A program made the translations under genes and the position numbers. Below, piece by piece: positions 54,007 through 63,144 of a stretch of 64,000 nt of DNA (positions are counted from its first letter, which is position 1; each line of letters starts with the position of its first letter). The notes below the pieces were generated by a model, which worked only from the letters and a program-made list of their open reading frames with translations, ran no database searches and was not told where the DNA came from. The stretch is from Bacillus sp. SLBN-46. GTDB lineage: Bacteria > Bacillota > Bacilli > Bacillales > Cytobacillaceae. The stretch covers positions 4,161,001-4,225,000 of the forward strand of contig NZ_JAVIZM010000001.1 of NCBI RefSeq assembly GCF_031453555.1. The letters run 5' to 3'.

Positions 54007-55043
54007 TTTCTAAAAATGAACGTCCATTGATTGGAATTATGACTGTTAAAAAAGCAAATGGAACGCTAGCGGGTAATGGAGTCTTCTTTATAGAATTACA
54101 CAAAAAGCTTATTTCATTAAACGGAATGAGCTTTGTTTTTACTCCAGAGGATGCAGACGAAGAACGAATCATAGGCTACTCCTATTCCCTTGATAAAAAA
54201 TGCTGGCGAAGAGAAACATTCCCCTATCCCGATCTAGTTTATAATCGCATTCCCTTTCGAAAATCAGAACAAGACTTATCAACACAAAGATTTTTTTTTA
54301 GGTTAAAAGAAAAAAAGATTCCATATTTTAATCCTGGTTTTATCGATAAGTATGAGCTCTATGAACTGTTAAAAAATCATGATGTCCTTCACCGCTTCCT
54401 TCCACAAACAATACAGGTCAATCACTGGAAAGAATTGGCTTTCTTTCTAAACAAACATACAAGCATTTATTTAAAACCAGCACAATCAGCTAAAGGTAAA
54501 GGCATATTTCGCTTAAAACGGATTGGCCCGGAACAACTCCAGTTTGATTCCATTCAAATGACTGAAAACTTTCGTTCCTTAGATGACTTTTGGGAGAAAT
54601 GGAGTAAGGAACTGCTCGACAAAAACTATTTGGCACAGGAAGAAATAAAATCTGCAAAATATGAAGGGGCCCGATTTGATTTTCGTATTCTAGCCCATGC
54701 AGAATATGATACCTATATTCTTACTGGAGTTGGCATTAGGCAATCCCACAAACAAGTCATTACCACGCATATACCATCTGGAGGAAAACTCATTCCATAT
54801 AAGCTACTGCAATCAGAGGAACATGATCAATTCTTTCAACTGATTGTCCCTTATATCGGCAACGAATTATCAACCAAGTTTGGCTATTTCGGTGAATTTT
54901 CTATTGATGCCTGCATTAGTGAAGATGGTGAGTATTATATCTATGAGGTAAACTCGAAACCGATGAGTTTCGATGAACGGCATATTGAAGATAGAAAAAT
55001 AGAACAGCTTTGCCGCCTATTTCTTCAGTTGATAAAAAATTAA
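54003..55043 (+). CDS. YheC-type ATP-grasp protein, copy 2
   Basis: This 346-residue protein starts MISKNERPLIGIMTVKKANG. ATP-grasp landmarks are LKPAQSAKGKGIFRL (the GSQG of the others is SAKG here) and EFSIDACISEDGEYYIYEVN. It overlaps the previous gene by four bases (ATGA). It ends the four-gene run D-C-D-C, so the pair was duplicated as a unit. Its glycine-loop is the most diverged of the four. Confidence 0.86.
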   Translation: MISKNERPLIGIMTVKKANGTLAGNGVFFIELHKKLISLNGMSFVFTPEDADEERIIGYSYSLDKKCWRRETFPYPDLVYNRIPFRKSEQDLSTQRFFFRLKEKKIPYFNPGFIDKYELYELLKNHDVLHRFLPQTIQVNHWKELAFFLNKHTSIYLKPAQSAKGKGIFRLKRIGPEQLQFDSIQMTENFRSLDDFWEKWSKELLDKNYLAQEEIKSAKYEGARFDFRILAHAEYDTYILTGVGIRQSHKQVITTHIPSGGKLIPYKLLQSEEHDQFFQLIVPYIGNELSTKFGYFGEFSIDACISEDGEYYIYEVNSKPMSFDERHIEDRKIEQLCRLFLQLIKN

Positions 55044-55121
55044 CTGAAAATTATATTTAAATACTCATTCTTTAAAGGTAATCTATAGTTAAGGTAACTT
55101 TAATAAATGGGGGTTATTAGC

Positions 55122-55331
55122 ATGATTATGCACTTTCAGTTCAAACCGTTATTTGATAATAAGAATATTCCTGGTTGGAATTTTTCCTTTTACTATAAAA
55201 AACAAAGATATACAGGCATATATCATCAGACAGGAAAGGTAGAATGGACAACAAACACTCCTGAACAAGAAGAGATTGAGTCCATAACGAGCCAAATTCA
55301 TGAGTTAATGCTTTATCATGTGTACGAATAA
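55122..55331 (+). CDS. yheE: YheE family protein
   Basis: This 69-residue protein starts MIMHFQFKPLFDNKNIPGW and ends IHELMLYHVYE, as in the YheE (DUF5342) family. The function is unknown; B. subtilis yheE lies next to yheC and yheD. ATG at 55122 follows TGGGGGTTA; the ATG at 55107 has no ribosome site. Confidence 0.84.
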   Translation: MIMHFQFKPLFDNKNIPGWNFSFYYKKQRYTGIYHQTGKVEWTTNTPEQEEIESITSQIHELMLYHVYE

Positions 55332-55394
55332 TTCTGAATGAAAAGGTTTCCTTTCCATAAACTATTGTTAGAAATGTGGAAGGGACTGGTGAAA

Positions 55395-55586
55395 ATGAAG
55401 GGAAGAAAAAATAATCCAGCAGATCAGGGTTCTGCCTATGAGGGTCGGGATCAGGCATTTGTCGATGTGGACCGGATGATTAATGAGGGGCTCTCTGGTG
55501 GGTCCGTGCATTCTCGCTATGATTCAACAAATATTGAAGAAGCACGTGAACTTCCTGAAGAGCAACCACCATATGAGTGTGATTAA
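55395..55586 (+). CDS. Small acidic hypothetical protein (DUF4025/YozQ-like)
   Basis: This 63-residue soluble protein starts MKGRKNNPADQGSAYEGRD. It has DVDRMINEGLSGGSV in the centre and the acidic tail EARELPEEQPPYECD. The RDQAFVDVDRMINEGL core resembles the YozQ/DUF4025 proteins of sporeformers, but this is from memory. ATG at 55395 has GGAAGGGA upstream. A terminator follows within 15 bp. Confidence 0.65.
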   Translation: MKGRKNNPADQGSAYEGRDQAFVDVDRMINEGLSGGSVHSRYDSTNIEEARELPEEQPPYECD

Positions 55587-55600
55587 ATTAAAAGAGATGG

Positions 55601-55636
55601 AGCTGACCTTAAATAAAAAGGTTCAGCTTTTTTTAT
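55601..55636 (+). terminator. Terminator after the YozQ-like gene
   Basis: AGCTGACCTT pairs with AAGGTTCAGCT with one bulge and is followed by T7. Confidence 0.88.
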
Positions 55637-55706
55637 TGTCCTACTACCTTTGTTATAATAAAAGGAATTAAAATTATATAGAAAATTTAAATAAGGGAAC
55701 TAAACT

Positions 55707-56612
55707 ATGCTAAAAAAATTATTGTTACTATACGAGAATTCCATTTTGTTCACTGAAAAACCAAAGAATCCATCTGACCAATTACATGTTTTTTTTAATG
55801 ACATTGGAGATGAATGGATTGGAATCCCCAAGAATGAGATCAGCGATAAGGAATTAACCCTATTAAAAACCATTTATACATTAGTTGATTATCAAACAAC
55901 CTTTGTCCCATCGCCTGCTAAGGGCTGGTATGATTTTTTATTGTTAGACGGGCCTCCCCCCATATTTCCATCTGATAGCTATGTTCGATTAATTCAGTTT
56001 CATATTAACAATAGCGATGCCAGTCAGATAGAAATGGAATCGGCTTTAAAAGGGTTTTTCACGGAAGAGGTCAACATCATTTGGGAAAGCAGCCGGCGAG
56101 GAATTGTCATTGAAGAAAAGAAACAGGTTTCTTTATCAGAAGAAGAATTAATATCCATGTCTGAAACATTGGAAAGTGATTTTTATGTAAAAATTTCTTT
56201 CTTTATTGGGAAATTCCATCCCATTTCAGAACAGCTCCGGTTAAGATTTCTTCAGGAGAAGGAGTATTTTTCTTTTGGAATGTCTTATCTAGGAACACAA
56301 GATATCTTTACCTTTGAGCATATTTTCCCAGCGTATTTAGCTGCCCACTTGCCAATGGATTTAAAGAATAGAGGCATTCAAGGAATCACAGAAGTATTTA
56401 CTGAAGACCAAGACTTATTCTCGACAATAAAGGTTTTTTTAGAAAGCAATTTAAATGCGAGTTTGACGGCTAAAAAATTGTATATTCACAGGAATACGCT
56501 CCAATATCGTATTGATAAATTTCACGAGAAAACAGGAATAGGTTTAAAGGATTTTTATGGAGCCTTTACTGTTTTCTTAGCCTGTCTACTTTTTGAACAA
56601 AACCATAAATAA
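55707..56612 (+). CDS. yxkF: PucR-type helix-turn-helix regulator YxkF
   Basis: This 301-residue protein ends in a PucR C-terminal helix-turn-helix (LNASLTAKKLYIHRNTLQYRI, residues about 250-285). The N-terminal two thirds show no known sensor motif by eye. It lies directly upstream of msmX, as yxkF does in B. subtilis, so it may govern the sugar ATPase. The gap of 109 bp holds a CcpA-like half site. The yxkF-msmX pair is inserted here between yheE and the SASP gene. Confidence 0.82.
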   Translation: MLKKLLLLYENSILFTEKPKNPSDQLHVFFNDIGDEWIGIPKNEISDKELTLLKTIYTLVDYQTTFVPSPAKGWYDFLLLDGPPPIFPSDSYVRLIQFHINNSDASQIEMESALKGFFTEEVNIIWESSRRGIVIEEKKQVSLSEEELISMSETLESDFYVKISFFIGKFHPISEQLRLRFLQEKEYFSFGMSYLGTQDIFTFEHIFPAYLAAHLPMDLKNRGIQGITEVFTEDQDLFSTIKVFLESNLNASLTAKKLYIHRNTLQYRIDKFHEKTGIGLKDFYGAFTVFLACLLFEQNHK

Positions 56613-56721
56613 TAACAATGTGCCTAAAAAAAGCGTTTTCATCTTTGTGCAACTTGTCTATTCTGATTTTTTCACTTTACCTGTAAACTAAGTTTATCAA
56701 CAGTACTAGGAGGAATTACTA

Positions 56722-57822
56722 GTGGCAGAACTTAAATTAGACCATATTTATAAAATTTATGATAACAAGGTAACAGCGGTACAAGATTTCAATTTACACA
56801 TTGAAGACAAGGAATTTATCGTATTCGTTGGACCATCTGGTTGTGGTAAGTCAACTACACTTCGAATGATTGCAGGACTTGAAGATATTTCAAAAGGTGA
56901 TTTTTTCATTGATGGAAAAAGAGTAAACGACGTAGCTCCAAAGGATCGTGACATCGCGATGGTTTTCCAAAACTACGCTCTTTATCCACACATGACTGTA
57001 TATGATAATATGGCTTTCGGTTTAAAGCTTCGTAAATTCCCTAAGGATGAAATTGACCGTCGTGTCAAAGAAGCGGCAAAAATTCTAGGATTAGAAGCTT
57101 ACTTAACACGTAAACCAAAAGCTCTTTCAGGTGGTCAGCGTCAGCGTGTTGCTTTAGGACGTGCGATCGTGCGTGATGCAAAAGTATTCTTAATGGACGA
57201 ACCTTTATCAAATCTTGATGCAAAGCTTCGTGTACAAATGCGTGCCGAAATTGCAAAGTTACACCGCCGTTTAGATACAACAACTATTTATGTTACTCAC
57301 GACCAAACAGAAGCCATGACAATGGCGACAAGATTAGTTGTTATGAAAGACGGAATCATTCAGCAAGTAGGTTCACCAAAAGAAGTGTATGAAAAACCTG
57401 AAAATGTGTTCGTAGGTGGTTTCATTGGTTCTCCTGCTATGAACTTCTTTAATGGTAAGTTAGAAGACGGTAAGTTTGTCATTGGAAAAAATTCAATCGC
57501 TGTTCCAGAAGGAAAAATGAAATTCCTTCGTGAGCAAGGCTATATTGGAAAATCAATTATCCTTGGGGTTCGCCCAGAAGATATTCATGATGAGCCAGTG
57601 TTCATTGATGCATCTGTAGGTACAAAAATCTCAGCAACAATTGACGTAGCTGAATTAACAGGCGCAGAATTAATGGTTTATTCATCTCTTAGTGACCAAG
57701 ATTTTGTCGCACGCCTTGATTCTCGTGCAGATGTTCATCCTGGCGATACAGTAGACCTTGCATTTGATTTAAACAAAGCTCATTTCTTTGATGCTGATTC
57801 AGAATTTAGAATCCGCCCATAA
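56722..57822 (+). CDS. msmX: Multi-sugar ABC transporter ATPase MsmX
   Basis: This 366-residue ATPase has Walker [17 protein letters not shown]-loop [11 protein letters not shown], signature [14 protein letters not shown], Walker [16 protein letters not shown] and switch His in [11 protein letters not shown], then C-terminal TOBE-type segments. MsmX is the shared ATPase that powers several oligosaccharide importers in Bacillus. The start is GTG at 56722 after CTAGGAGG. The very regular codon use and strong ribosome site suggest high expression. No sugar-binding or permease genes are nearby, which fits a multi-client ATPase. Confidence 0.94.
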   Translation: MAELKLDHIYKIYDNKVTAVQDFNLHIEDKEFIVFVGPSGCGKSTTLRMIAGLEDISKGDFFIDGKRVNDVAPKDRDIAMVFQNYALYPHMTVYDNMAFGLKLRKFPKDEIDRRVKEAAKILGLEAYLTRKPKALSGGQRQRVALGRAIVRDAKVFLMDEPLSNLDAKLRVQMRAEIAKLHRRLDTTTIYVTHDQTEAMTMATRLVVMKDGIIQQVGSPKEVYEKPENVFVGGFIGSPAMNFFNGKLEDGKFVIGKNSIAVPEGKMKFLREQGYIGKSIILGVRPEDIHDEPVFIDASVGTKISATIDVAELTGAELMVYSSLSDQDFVARLDSRADVHPGDTVDLAFDLNKAHFFDADSEFRIRP

Positions 57823-57837
57823 TGTTTTTTATGAATC

Positions 57838-57867
57838 AAGAGGCTGACTCATTGGGGTCAGCCTCTT
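57838..57867 (+). terminator. Bidirectional terminator after msmX
   Basis: AAGAGGCTGAC and GTCAGCCTCTT form an 11-bp perfect stem with an 8-nt loop, followed by ATTCTTTT. Confidence 0.9.
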
Positions 57868-58108
57868 ATTCTTTTATGAAAATAAGTTCATCGTTATCAC
57901 AGACTGGACACCGGTATAGATGAGGGCATTTCTGTCCAGAATGGGAATCAGGGTACCCGTCTTCCATTTTCATTAAATCAATCTCCATATATGGGCTATA
58001 ATCATCGTAATAATCACTTAGCCTCCCACTTTCCATCATTGGATTTCCACACTTGGTACACAATAAATAAACTTCCCTCAAGCCATTACACACCGGGCAG
58101 ATTGACAT
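57866..58108 (-). CDS. Small zinc-ribbon-like protein
   Basis: This 80-residue protein has the CxxC pairs CPVC and CTKC in the first 25 residues and CPHLYRCPVC near the C-terminus. It therefore probably binds zinc at two sites. The middle is acidic (YYDDYSPYMEIDLMKMED). ATG at 58108 follows AAAAGGGTG; the GTG at 58117 is within it. The function is unknown. Confidence 0.72.
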   Translation of the reverse strand: MSICPVCNGLREVYLLCTKCGNPMMESGRLSDYYDDYSPYMEIDLMKMEDGYPDSHSGQKCPHLYRCPVCDNDELIFIKE

Positions 58109-58360
58109 ATGCTTCACCCTTTTGATTATGTTTAATCTTAGTTTGCGTTAGATTAACCACCCTATGTAATGGAATAAATTACTAATTAATATCTCGAATA
58201 AGTCCTCAAGAATGATTCATAATAAACATTACAAAGCAACACAAACAAAGCGGTGGATGAAACAAACAACCATTTATAATATGGGTTAGGCCTAAGGTGG
58301 CAATATTATGGTTCAATTCCATACTGACCCCAAAATTATTAAGAGGAGTGTTATTCAACT

Positions 58361-58567
58361 ATGGCAAGTAACAACAACTCTAATCAACTTTTAGTACCAG
58401 GCGTAGAGCAAGCATTAAGTCAAATGAAGTATGAAATCGCATCTGAATTTGGTGTAAACCTTGGTGCAGATACTACTTCACGTGCTAACGGATCTGTAGG
58501 TGGAGAAATCACTAAGCGTCTAGTTGCAATGGCTGAGTCTCAACTTGGCGGCGGGTTCCAACGCTAA
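58361..58567 (+). CDS. sspB: Alpha/beta-type small acid-soluble spore protein
   Basis: This 68-residue DNA-binding spore protein starts [21 protein letters not shown]. It contains the GPR cleavage region [29 protein letters not shown] and ends QLGGGFQR. Such SASPs coat spore DNA and protect it from UV and heat. The ribosome site is GAGGAG, slightly far from ATG. The neighbours (yheE, yheG, yheH) match B. subtilis sspB. A sigma-G promoter is expected but was not clear. Which of sspA-D it equals is by context only. Confidence 0.9.
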   Translation: MASNNNSNQLLVPGVEQALSQMKYEIASEFGVNLGADTTSRANGSVGGEITKRLVAMAESQLGGGFQR

Positions 58568-58603
58568 TTTTTAGTAAAACCAAGACAAATTAATAATATG
58601 GCT

Positions 58604-58630
58604 AAGCCCTCTCCTTTATGGAGAGGGCTT
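58604..58630 (+). terminator. Terminator after the SASP gene
   Basis: AAGCCCTCTCC and GGAGAGGGCTT form an 11-bp perfect stem with a 5-nt loop. Confidence 0.88.
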
Positions 58631-58640
58631 TCAAATGATT

Positions 58641-60020
58641 TTATACCATATTTTCAGGCTTAATCCATTCTTCAAACTGTTCTGATGTAACATACCCCGT
58701 TTTAATTGCAGCATCTCTTAATGAGCTATTTTCATTAAAGGCAAGCTTGGCAATTTCTGCCGCCTTTTCATAGCCGATATACGGATTTAAAGCTGTAACT
58801 AGCATGAGTGATCGTTCCACATGTTCCTTGATGACCGCCTCGTTTGCTTCTAGCCCAACCACACAATTTTTGTTAAAGGATCGGAGCCCATCAGTCAGTA
58901 GCCTGACTGATTGAATTAAGTTATAGATAATAACTGGCTTAAACACATTTAATTCAAAATTCCCTTGGCTTGCTGCAAAGCCAATTGTTGCATCATTTCC
59001 AAACACTTGGCATGCAATCATCGTTAAGGCCTCACTCTGAGTTGGATTTACTTTTCCCGGCATAATCGAACTCCCTGGCTCATTGGCTGGAATGCTGATT
59101 TCCCCAATACCACTTCGCGGCCCACTTGCCAGCCATCGTACATCATTGGCAATTTTCATTAAATCGGCAGCTAAAGCTTTTAGGGCTCCATGGACAAAGA
59201 CAATTTCATCATGACTAGTTAATGCATGGAATTTATTTTCTGATGAACGGAATGAGTAACCCGTTATTTGTTTCAGCTGCTCAGCCACCATCTGACCAAA
59301 TTGAGGGTCCGCATTAATTCCTGTACCTACTGCCGTACCTCCTACTGCTAAGTCAAGTAAATATTGATTCGCTTCCTTAACCATCTTTTCGTTTTTTTCG
59401 AGCATGAATCTCCAGCCACTAATCTCTTGCCCTAATGTTAATGGGGTTGCGTCTTGTAAATGGGTTCTTCCAATCTTAACGATCTTTGCAAAAGCTTGTT
59501 CTTTCTCTATTAACGTATTTTTTAGTTCTATTATTGTCGGTAAAAGTTTCTCAATAATCATCATATACGCTGCAATATGCATGGCTGCTGGGAATGTGTC
59601 ATTAGAACTTTGTGACTTATTAACATCATCATTTGGATGTATTTTCTCAAGGATTCCTTGCTCTTCTAACCACTTGTTTCCAAGATGAGCTATTACCTCA
59701 TTAACGTTCATGTTGGATTGAGTGCCACTACCTGTTTGCCAGACAACCAATGGAAAATGTTCATCATATGTGCCTTTAAGGATTTCATCACATACATAAT
59801 TAATTGCTTTCTGTTTTTCTTCACTGAGCTTTCCTAGCCTATAATTGACCATTGCAGCTGTCTTTTTTATAAAAGTGAGCCCATAGATTAGTTCTAGGGG
59901 CATTTTCTCGTTACCTATTTTGAAGTTCTCTCGGCTCCTTTGTGTTTGTGCCCCCCAAAATTTATCAATAGGGACTCGAACCACACCAAGCGTATCCCTT
60001 TCTAAGCGAAATTCATCCAT
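58641..60020 (-). CDS. fumC: Class II fumarate hydratase
   Basis: This 459-residue enzyme has [55 protein letters not shown] and the fumarase signature [15 protein letters not shown]. It hydrates fumarate to malate in the TCA cycle. ATG at 60020 follows GGGGTG; GTG at 60029 overlaps it. Length is the usual one for FumC/CitG (462 aa). It stands alone, between the SASP terminator and a repeat-containing gap. Confidence 0.95.
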   Translation of the reverse strand: MDEFRLERDTLGVVRVPIDKFWGAQTQRSRENFKIGNEKMPLELIYGLTFIKKTAAMVNYRLGKLSEEKQKAINYVCDEILKGTYDEHFPLVVWQTGSGTQSNMNVNEVIAHLGNKWLEEQGILEKIHPNDDVNKSQSSNDTFPAAMHIAAYMMIIEKLLPTIIELKNTLIEKEQAFAKIVKIGRTHLQDATPLTLGQEISGWRFMLEKNEKMVKEANQYLLDLAVGGTAVGTGINADPQFGQMVAEQLKQITGYSFRSSENKFHALTSHDEIVFVHGALKALAADLMKIANDVRWLASGPRSGIGEISIPANEPGSSIMPGKVNPTQSEALTMIACQVFGNDATIGFAASQGNFELNVFKPVIIYNLIQSVRLLTDGLRSFNKNCVVGLEANEAVIKEHVERSLMLVTALNPYIGYEKAAEIAKLAFNENSSLRDAAIKTGYVTSEQFEEWIKPENMV

Positions 60021-60082
60021 CACCTTCACCCCACTATATTTACTCTTTCATATATATACCCAATTTTACCCAGTTTATTAAT

Positions 60083-60204
60083 AGAAAAGCGCAAGCGACT
60101 TGATCAGCCCCGACAGGCAAATGTTCTTCTGCAAGAAAAGTCGCTCTTTGACTTTTATTGCAGAAGGTTATTTGACCCGAGGGGCTAGGCGCTGGAGCTG
60201 GACA
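60083..60204. repeat. Dispersed Bacillus REP/bcr-like palindromic element
   Basis: The element begins AGAAAAGCGCAAGCGAC and ends AGGCGCTGGAGCTGGACA, ends common in intergenic repeats of Bacillus and relatives. AGCCCC (60106-60111) pairs with GGGGCT (60181-60186). An inner hairpin pairs CTTCTGCAA (60126-60134) with TTGCAGAAG (60158-60166), with AAAAGTC/GACTTTT inside. It has no coding content and lies in the fumC leader gap. Confidence 0.82.
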
Positions 60205-60240
60205 ATTTTCGAAGTCGAATTTAAACCTTTCCTGTAATAT

Positions 60241-60268
60241 AAAAAAACTGCGGACATTTTGTCCACAG
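60241..60268 (-). terminator. Terminator after the 29-residue ORF
   Basis: On the minus strand CTG-GGACA...TGTCC-CAG form a stem followed by T7. It abuts the small ORF's stop. Confidence 0.85.
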
Positions 60269-60269
60269 C

Positions 60270-60359
60270 CTATGCCTTATAAATCGTATATCCGATATAA
60301 TAAGAAAGAATTAAAAAACTACCGATTAGCAGTACAATCGAATACTCACCCATCTCCAT
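60270..60359 (-). CDS. Very small single-helix membrane peptide
   Basis: This 29-residue ORF starts MEMGEYSIVLLIGSFLI and ends YTIYKA, with one membrane helix. AAAGGTGGG lies directly upstream of the first ATG, so the second ATG (60353) may be used. A good intrinsic terminator begins just after the stop, which supports a real transcript. B. subtilis has a short gene (yheF) at this spot, but homology was not shown. Confidence 0.6.
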   Translation of the reverse strand: MEMGEYSIVLLIGSFLILSYYIGYTIYKA

Positions 60360-60468
60360 CCCACCTTTAATTATAAATATAACTACCTAAACATTTTTAA
60401 AATATCACAGCGGAATGGATTAACAAGTGATAGAAGTTACACTTTAGTGACCGAGGAGTGAAGTTTTT

Positions 60469-61089
60469 GTGAACATTTGCCTTTTAGGTGCAACAGGCAG
60501 AGTTGGTTCAGTGATTCTTGAGAATGCACTGGCCAACCAGTTGTCTGTTCAAGTGCTTGTTAGAGACCAAGGAAAACTCAATATTAAGTCTGAAAACCTT
60601 TTTGTTAGGGAAGGAAATGTCTTAAATGAGGAGGATCTTGCACTTTCGATTGAGGGAAGTAATGTGATTATAAGTGCTTTGAATACAGAGAAAAGTACCA
60701 CCCTCTCTGAATCAATGCCACTGATCATTAAACATATGAAAAAGTATGGAATCAAACGAATAATAACCGTGGGGACGGCAGGTATTCTCCAAGCTCGCTC
60801 GACACCAAGTCTCTATCGTTTTCAATCTTCCGAGTCCAAACGAAAGAGCACGCGTGATGCAGAAGAACATCTAAAAGCCTACTTATTATTAAAGAATTCA
60901 GGGCTTGATTGGACCATTGTCTGTCCAACCTACTTACCTATTGGGGAAAGAGTGGGTCATTACAGATACGAAAAGGACTGTCTCCCAGAAGATCCGTCTT
61001 CTATTTCTATTTATGATACCGGGGATTTCACCTTTCAACAGCTGTTTTCCAGAGAATTTATAGGAGCTAGAGTGGGATTAACTTATTAA
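60469..61089 (+). CDS. yheG: NAD(P)-binding Rossmann-fold protein YheG
   Basis: This 206-residue protein has the dinucleotide motif CLLGATGRVGSVI at the N-terminus, LVRDQGKL, VIISALNT and the TVGTAGIL/LDWTIVCPTY blocks of the NmrA-like, atypical short-chain dehydrogenase group. The substrate is unknown. The start is GTG at 60469 after GAGGAG. In B. subtilis yheG lies between sspB/yheF and yheH, as here. Confidence 0.83.
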   Translation: MNICLLGATGRVGSVILENALANQLSVQVLVRDQGKLNIKSENLFVREGNVLNEEDLALSIEGSNVIISALNTEKSTTLSESMPLIIKHMKKYGIKRIITVGTAGILQARSTPSLYRFQSSESKRKSTRDAEEHLKAYLLLKNSGLDWTIVCPTYLPIGERVGHYRYEKDCLPEDPSSISIYDTGDFTFQQLFSREFIGARVGLTY

Positions 61090-61096
61090 TAAAAGT

Positions 61097-61125
61097 GGAG
61101 TAACCAATTTGGTTACTCCCTTTCT
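61097..61125 (+). terminator. Bidirectional terminator between yheG and bmrD
   Basis: GGAGTAACCA and TGGTTACTCC form a 10-bp perfect stem with a 3-nt loop and a CTTTCT tail. Confidence 0.8.
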
Positions 61126-61128
61126 ATG

Positions 61129-63144
61129 TTATCCAGCTAATTCTGAACTTCCCTGCTGTAGTTGATACATCTGATAATATTTACCTTTACTTTCCATAAG
61201 CTCTTTATGATTACCTTTCTCCACAATAACCCCTCTGTCTAACACCAAAATTTGGTCTGCATTCCGAATAGTTGATAATCGGTGAGCAATGATAAAAGTG
61301 GTTCTTCCCTTTTTAAGGACATCCATTGCTTCTTGAATGAGTGCTTCTGTTTCAGTATCAATACTTGAAGTCGCCTCATCAAGGATAAGGATGGCGGGAT
61401 TAAATGCTAAAGCTCTGGCAAAGGATATTAACTGCCGCTGTCCACTTGAGAGAGTACTTCCCTTTTCAATCACTGGTTCATCAAAACCATCTTCCAAGTT
61501 TCTAAACACTTTATCCGCCCCAACATCTCTAAGCGCTTTTTCCACCGTTCCCCTTGAGATGGAAGGATCGTTTAGGCTTACGTTTGAAGCAATGGTTCCG
61601 GTAAACAAATAAGGGTCCTGTAAGACAATCCCCATATGATTCCTAATCGTTTGACGAGGAATAGTTTTAATATCCTTCCCGTCAATGGTTATCTGCCCTT
61701 TCTGGACATCATAAAAGCGGAAAAGTAAGTTCATAATGGAGCTTTTTCCGGAACCAGTATGACCTACTAAAGCAATCGTTTCACCTTGTGTCGCCTCAAA
61801 GTCAATGTTCTTTAATACATAATCCCCTTCTTTATAACCAAAAGAAACATGATCGAACTTTACATTTCCTTTAAAGCGGTCCGTTCTCTCCTTGCTAACA
61901 TCTTCCCCAGGTTCATCCATTAATTTAAACACCCGTTCCCCTGCAACTAATGCCTGTTCTAAGTTAGCTAATTGATTGACAATCCCTTGAACCGGCTGAA
62001 ACAAACGATTAATGTAATCAACAAAAGCATATAGCACCCCTAAGGAAATAACGTTAGCTGGGAGCAATGCTTGTGCACCAAAATACCAGATGAAGGCAAC
62101 AAATACTAAATTCCTTAAAATCCCGACTAAATTATGTGAGGTTAAGCTATTCAAGCTTAATAATTTATTTTGATAGTGAAAATGCTCATGGTTAAGCTTT
62201 TCAAAATCTTCTTTTGTATCCCTTTCTCTGCTAAATGCTTGAATAATACTCATTCCCTGGATAGATTCATTAATCATCGCATTTATATCACTGTTTCGTG
62301 ATCGTATAACACGGTTATATTTCGATGCATACTTTCTGTAAAGAATTGTCCAAGCATATAAGATAGGTAATAACAATAAACAAATCGCAGCAAGCTTAGC
62401 ATTCAGGATGAACAAGGCTGCATAAATCCCGGTAATATAAATGGCACTTGTAAAAAATGTAGCTAAAACTGTGACGTAAAGCTCTCTTATTGCTTCTGTA
62501 TCATTTGTGATCCGTGCTACCACTTTACCAGCGGGAAGGGTATCAAAGTATTGAATAGGTAATCGTTGAATCTGTCCAAAAACATCCTCACGCATCTTTT
62601 GAATAATACGGTTAGCCGACTTTTTCAAGAAAAAGCGTTCCCCATATTGAAAAATAGCTGACAGTACTAAAAGACCAAAATAGAGAGCTAATAGTTGAAA
62701 GATACTCGGAATTTCCGGCTGATAAAATGCTAATAATTCAGAGCCAGTCAGGATTTTCACCTGATATACAGCATTATTTTTTCCTTTTTGAATCGTAAGC
62801 TTTTCTCCCTTTAAGCTTCTTTTTCCATCGAATTCAAGCTTTTGGTCTACGAAGACAAATGTTGAATTTACCTGCAAAATACGAATGGGTTTCCCTTTTT
62901 CTTGATTGCTAGTGTAATATTTTTCTCTTATATAATATTTCCCATTAAATTTGACAGCCTTTTTGCCCGCATTTGTTTCATACCAGGTGGACTCAATTCC
63001 TAAAATATGCTGATCAATGATATTTTTTGCAATAAACGGTCCAGCCAAATCTGTTACAACCGAGATGGTCAGCATGAACAATGCAGCAACAATAATTTTC
63101 TTATAACCCAAAGCATAATTAACTAAACGACGTCCTGTTGTCAT
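61129..63144 (-). CDS. bmrD: Heterodimeric ABC multidrug exporter subunit BmrD (YheH)
   Basis: This 671-residue half-transporter has six membrane segments and an ATPase domain: Walker A VGHTGSGKSSIM, signature STLSSGQRQL, canonical Walker B ILILDEATSSID and switch His AHRLSTIRN. Between the first two membrane segments (about residues 45-150) lies an extra hydrophilic block, the extracellular domain known in BmrD. It overlaps bmrC by four bases (ATGA). With BmrC it exports drugs. The gene is last in the operon. Confidence 0.92.
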   Translation of the reverse strand: MTTGRRLVNYALGYKKIIVAALFMLTISVVTDLAGPFIAKNIIDQHILGIESTWYETNAGKKAVKFNGKYYIREKYYTSNQEKGKPIRILQVNSTFVFVDQKLEFDGKRSLKGEKLTIQKGKNNAVYQVKILTGSELLAFYQPEIPSIFQLLALYFGLLVLSAIFQYGERFFLKKSANRIIQKMREDVFGQIQRLPIQYFDTLPAGKVVARITNDTEAIRELYVTVLATFFTSAIYITGIYAALFILNAKLAAICLLLLPILYAWTILYRKYASKYNRVIRSRNSDINAMINESIQGMSIIQAFSRERDTKEDFEKLNHEHFHYQNKLLSLNSLTSHNLVGILRNLVFVAFIWYFGAQALLPANVISLGVLYAFVDYINRLFQPVQGIVNQLANLEQALVAGERVFKLMDEPGEDVSKERTDRFKGNVKFDHVSFGYKEGDYVLKNIDFEATQGETIALVGHTGSGKSSIMNLLFRFYDVQKGQITIDGKDIKTIPRQTIRNHMGIVLQDPYLFTGTIASNVSLNDPSISRGTVEKALRDVGADKVFRNLEDGFDEPVIEKGSTLSSGQRQLISFARALAFNPAILILDEATSSIDTETEALIQEAMDVLKKGRTTFIIAHRLSTIRNADQILVLDRGVIVEKGNHKELMESKGKYYQMYQLQQGSSELAG

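Noticed and set aside
58196..58224. Sigma-G promoter for the SASP gene (GAATA...CATAATA)
   Set aside because: The spacer of 16 bp is short and the site is about 140 bp from the start codon. It is not convincing.
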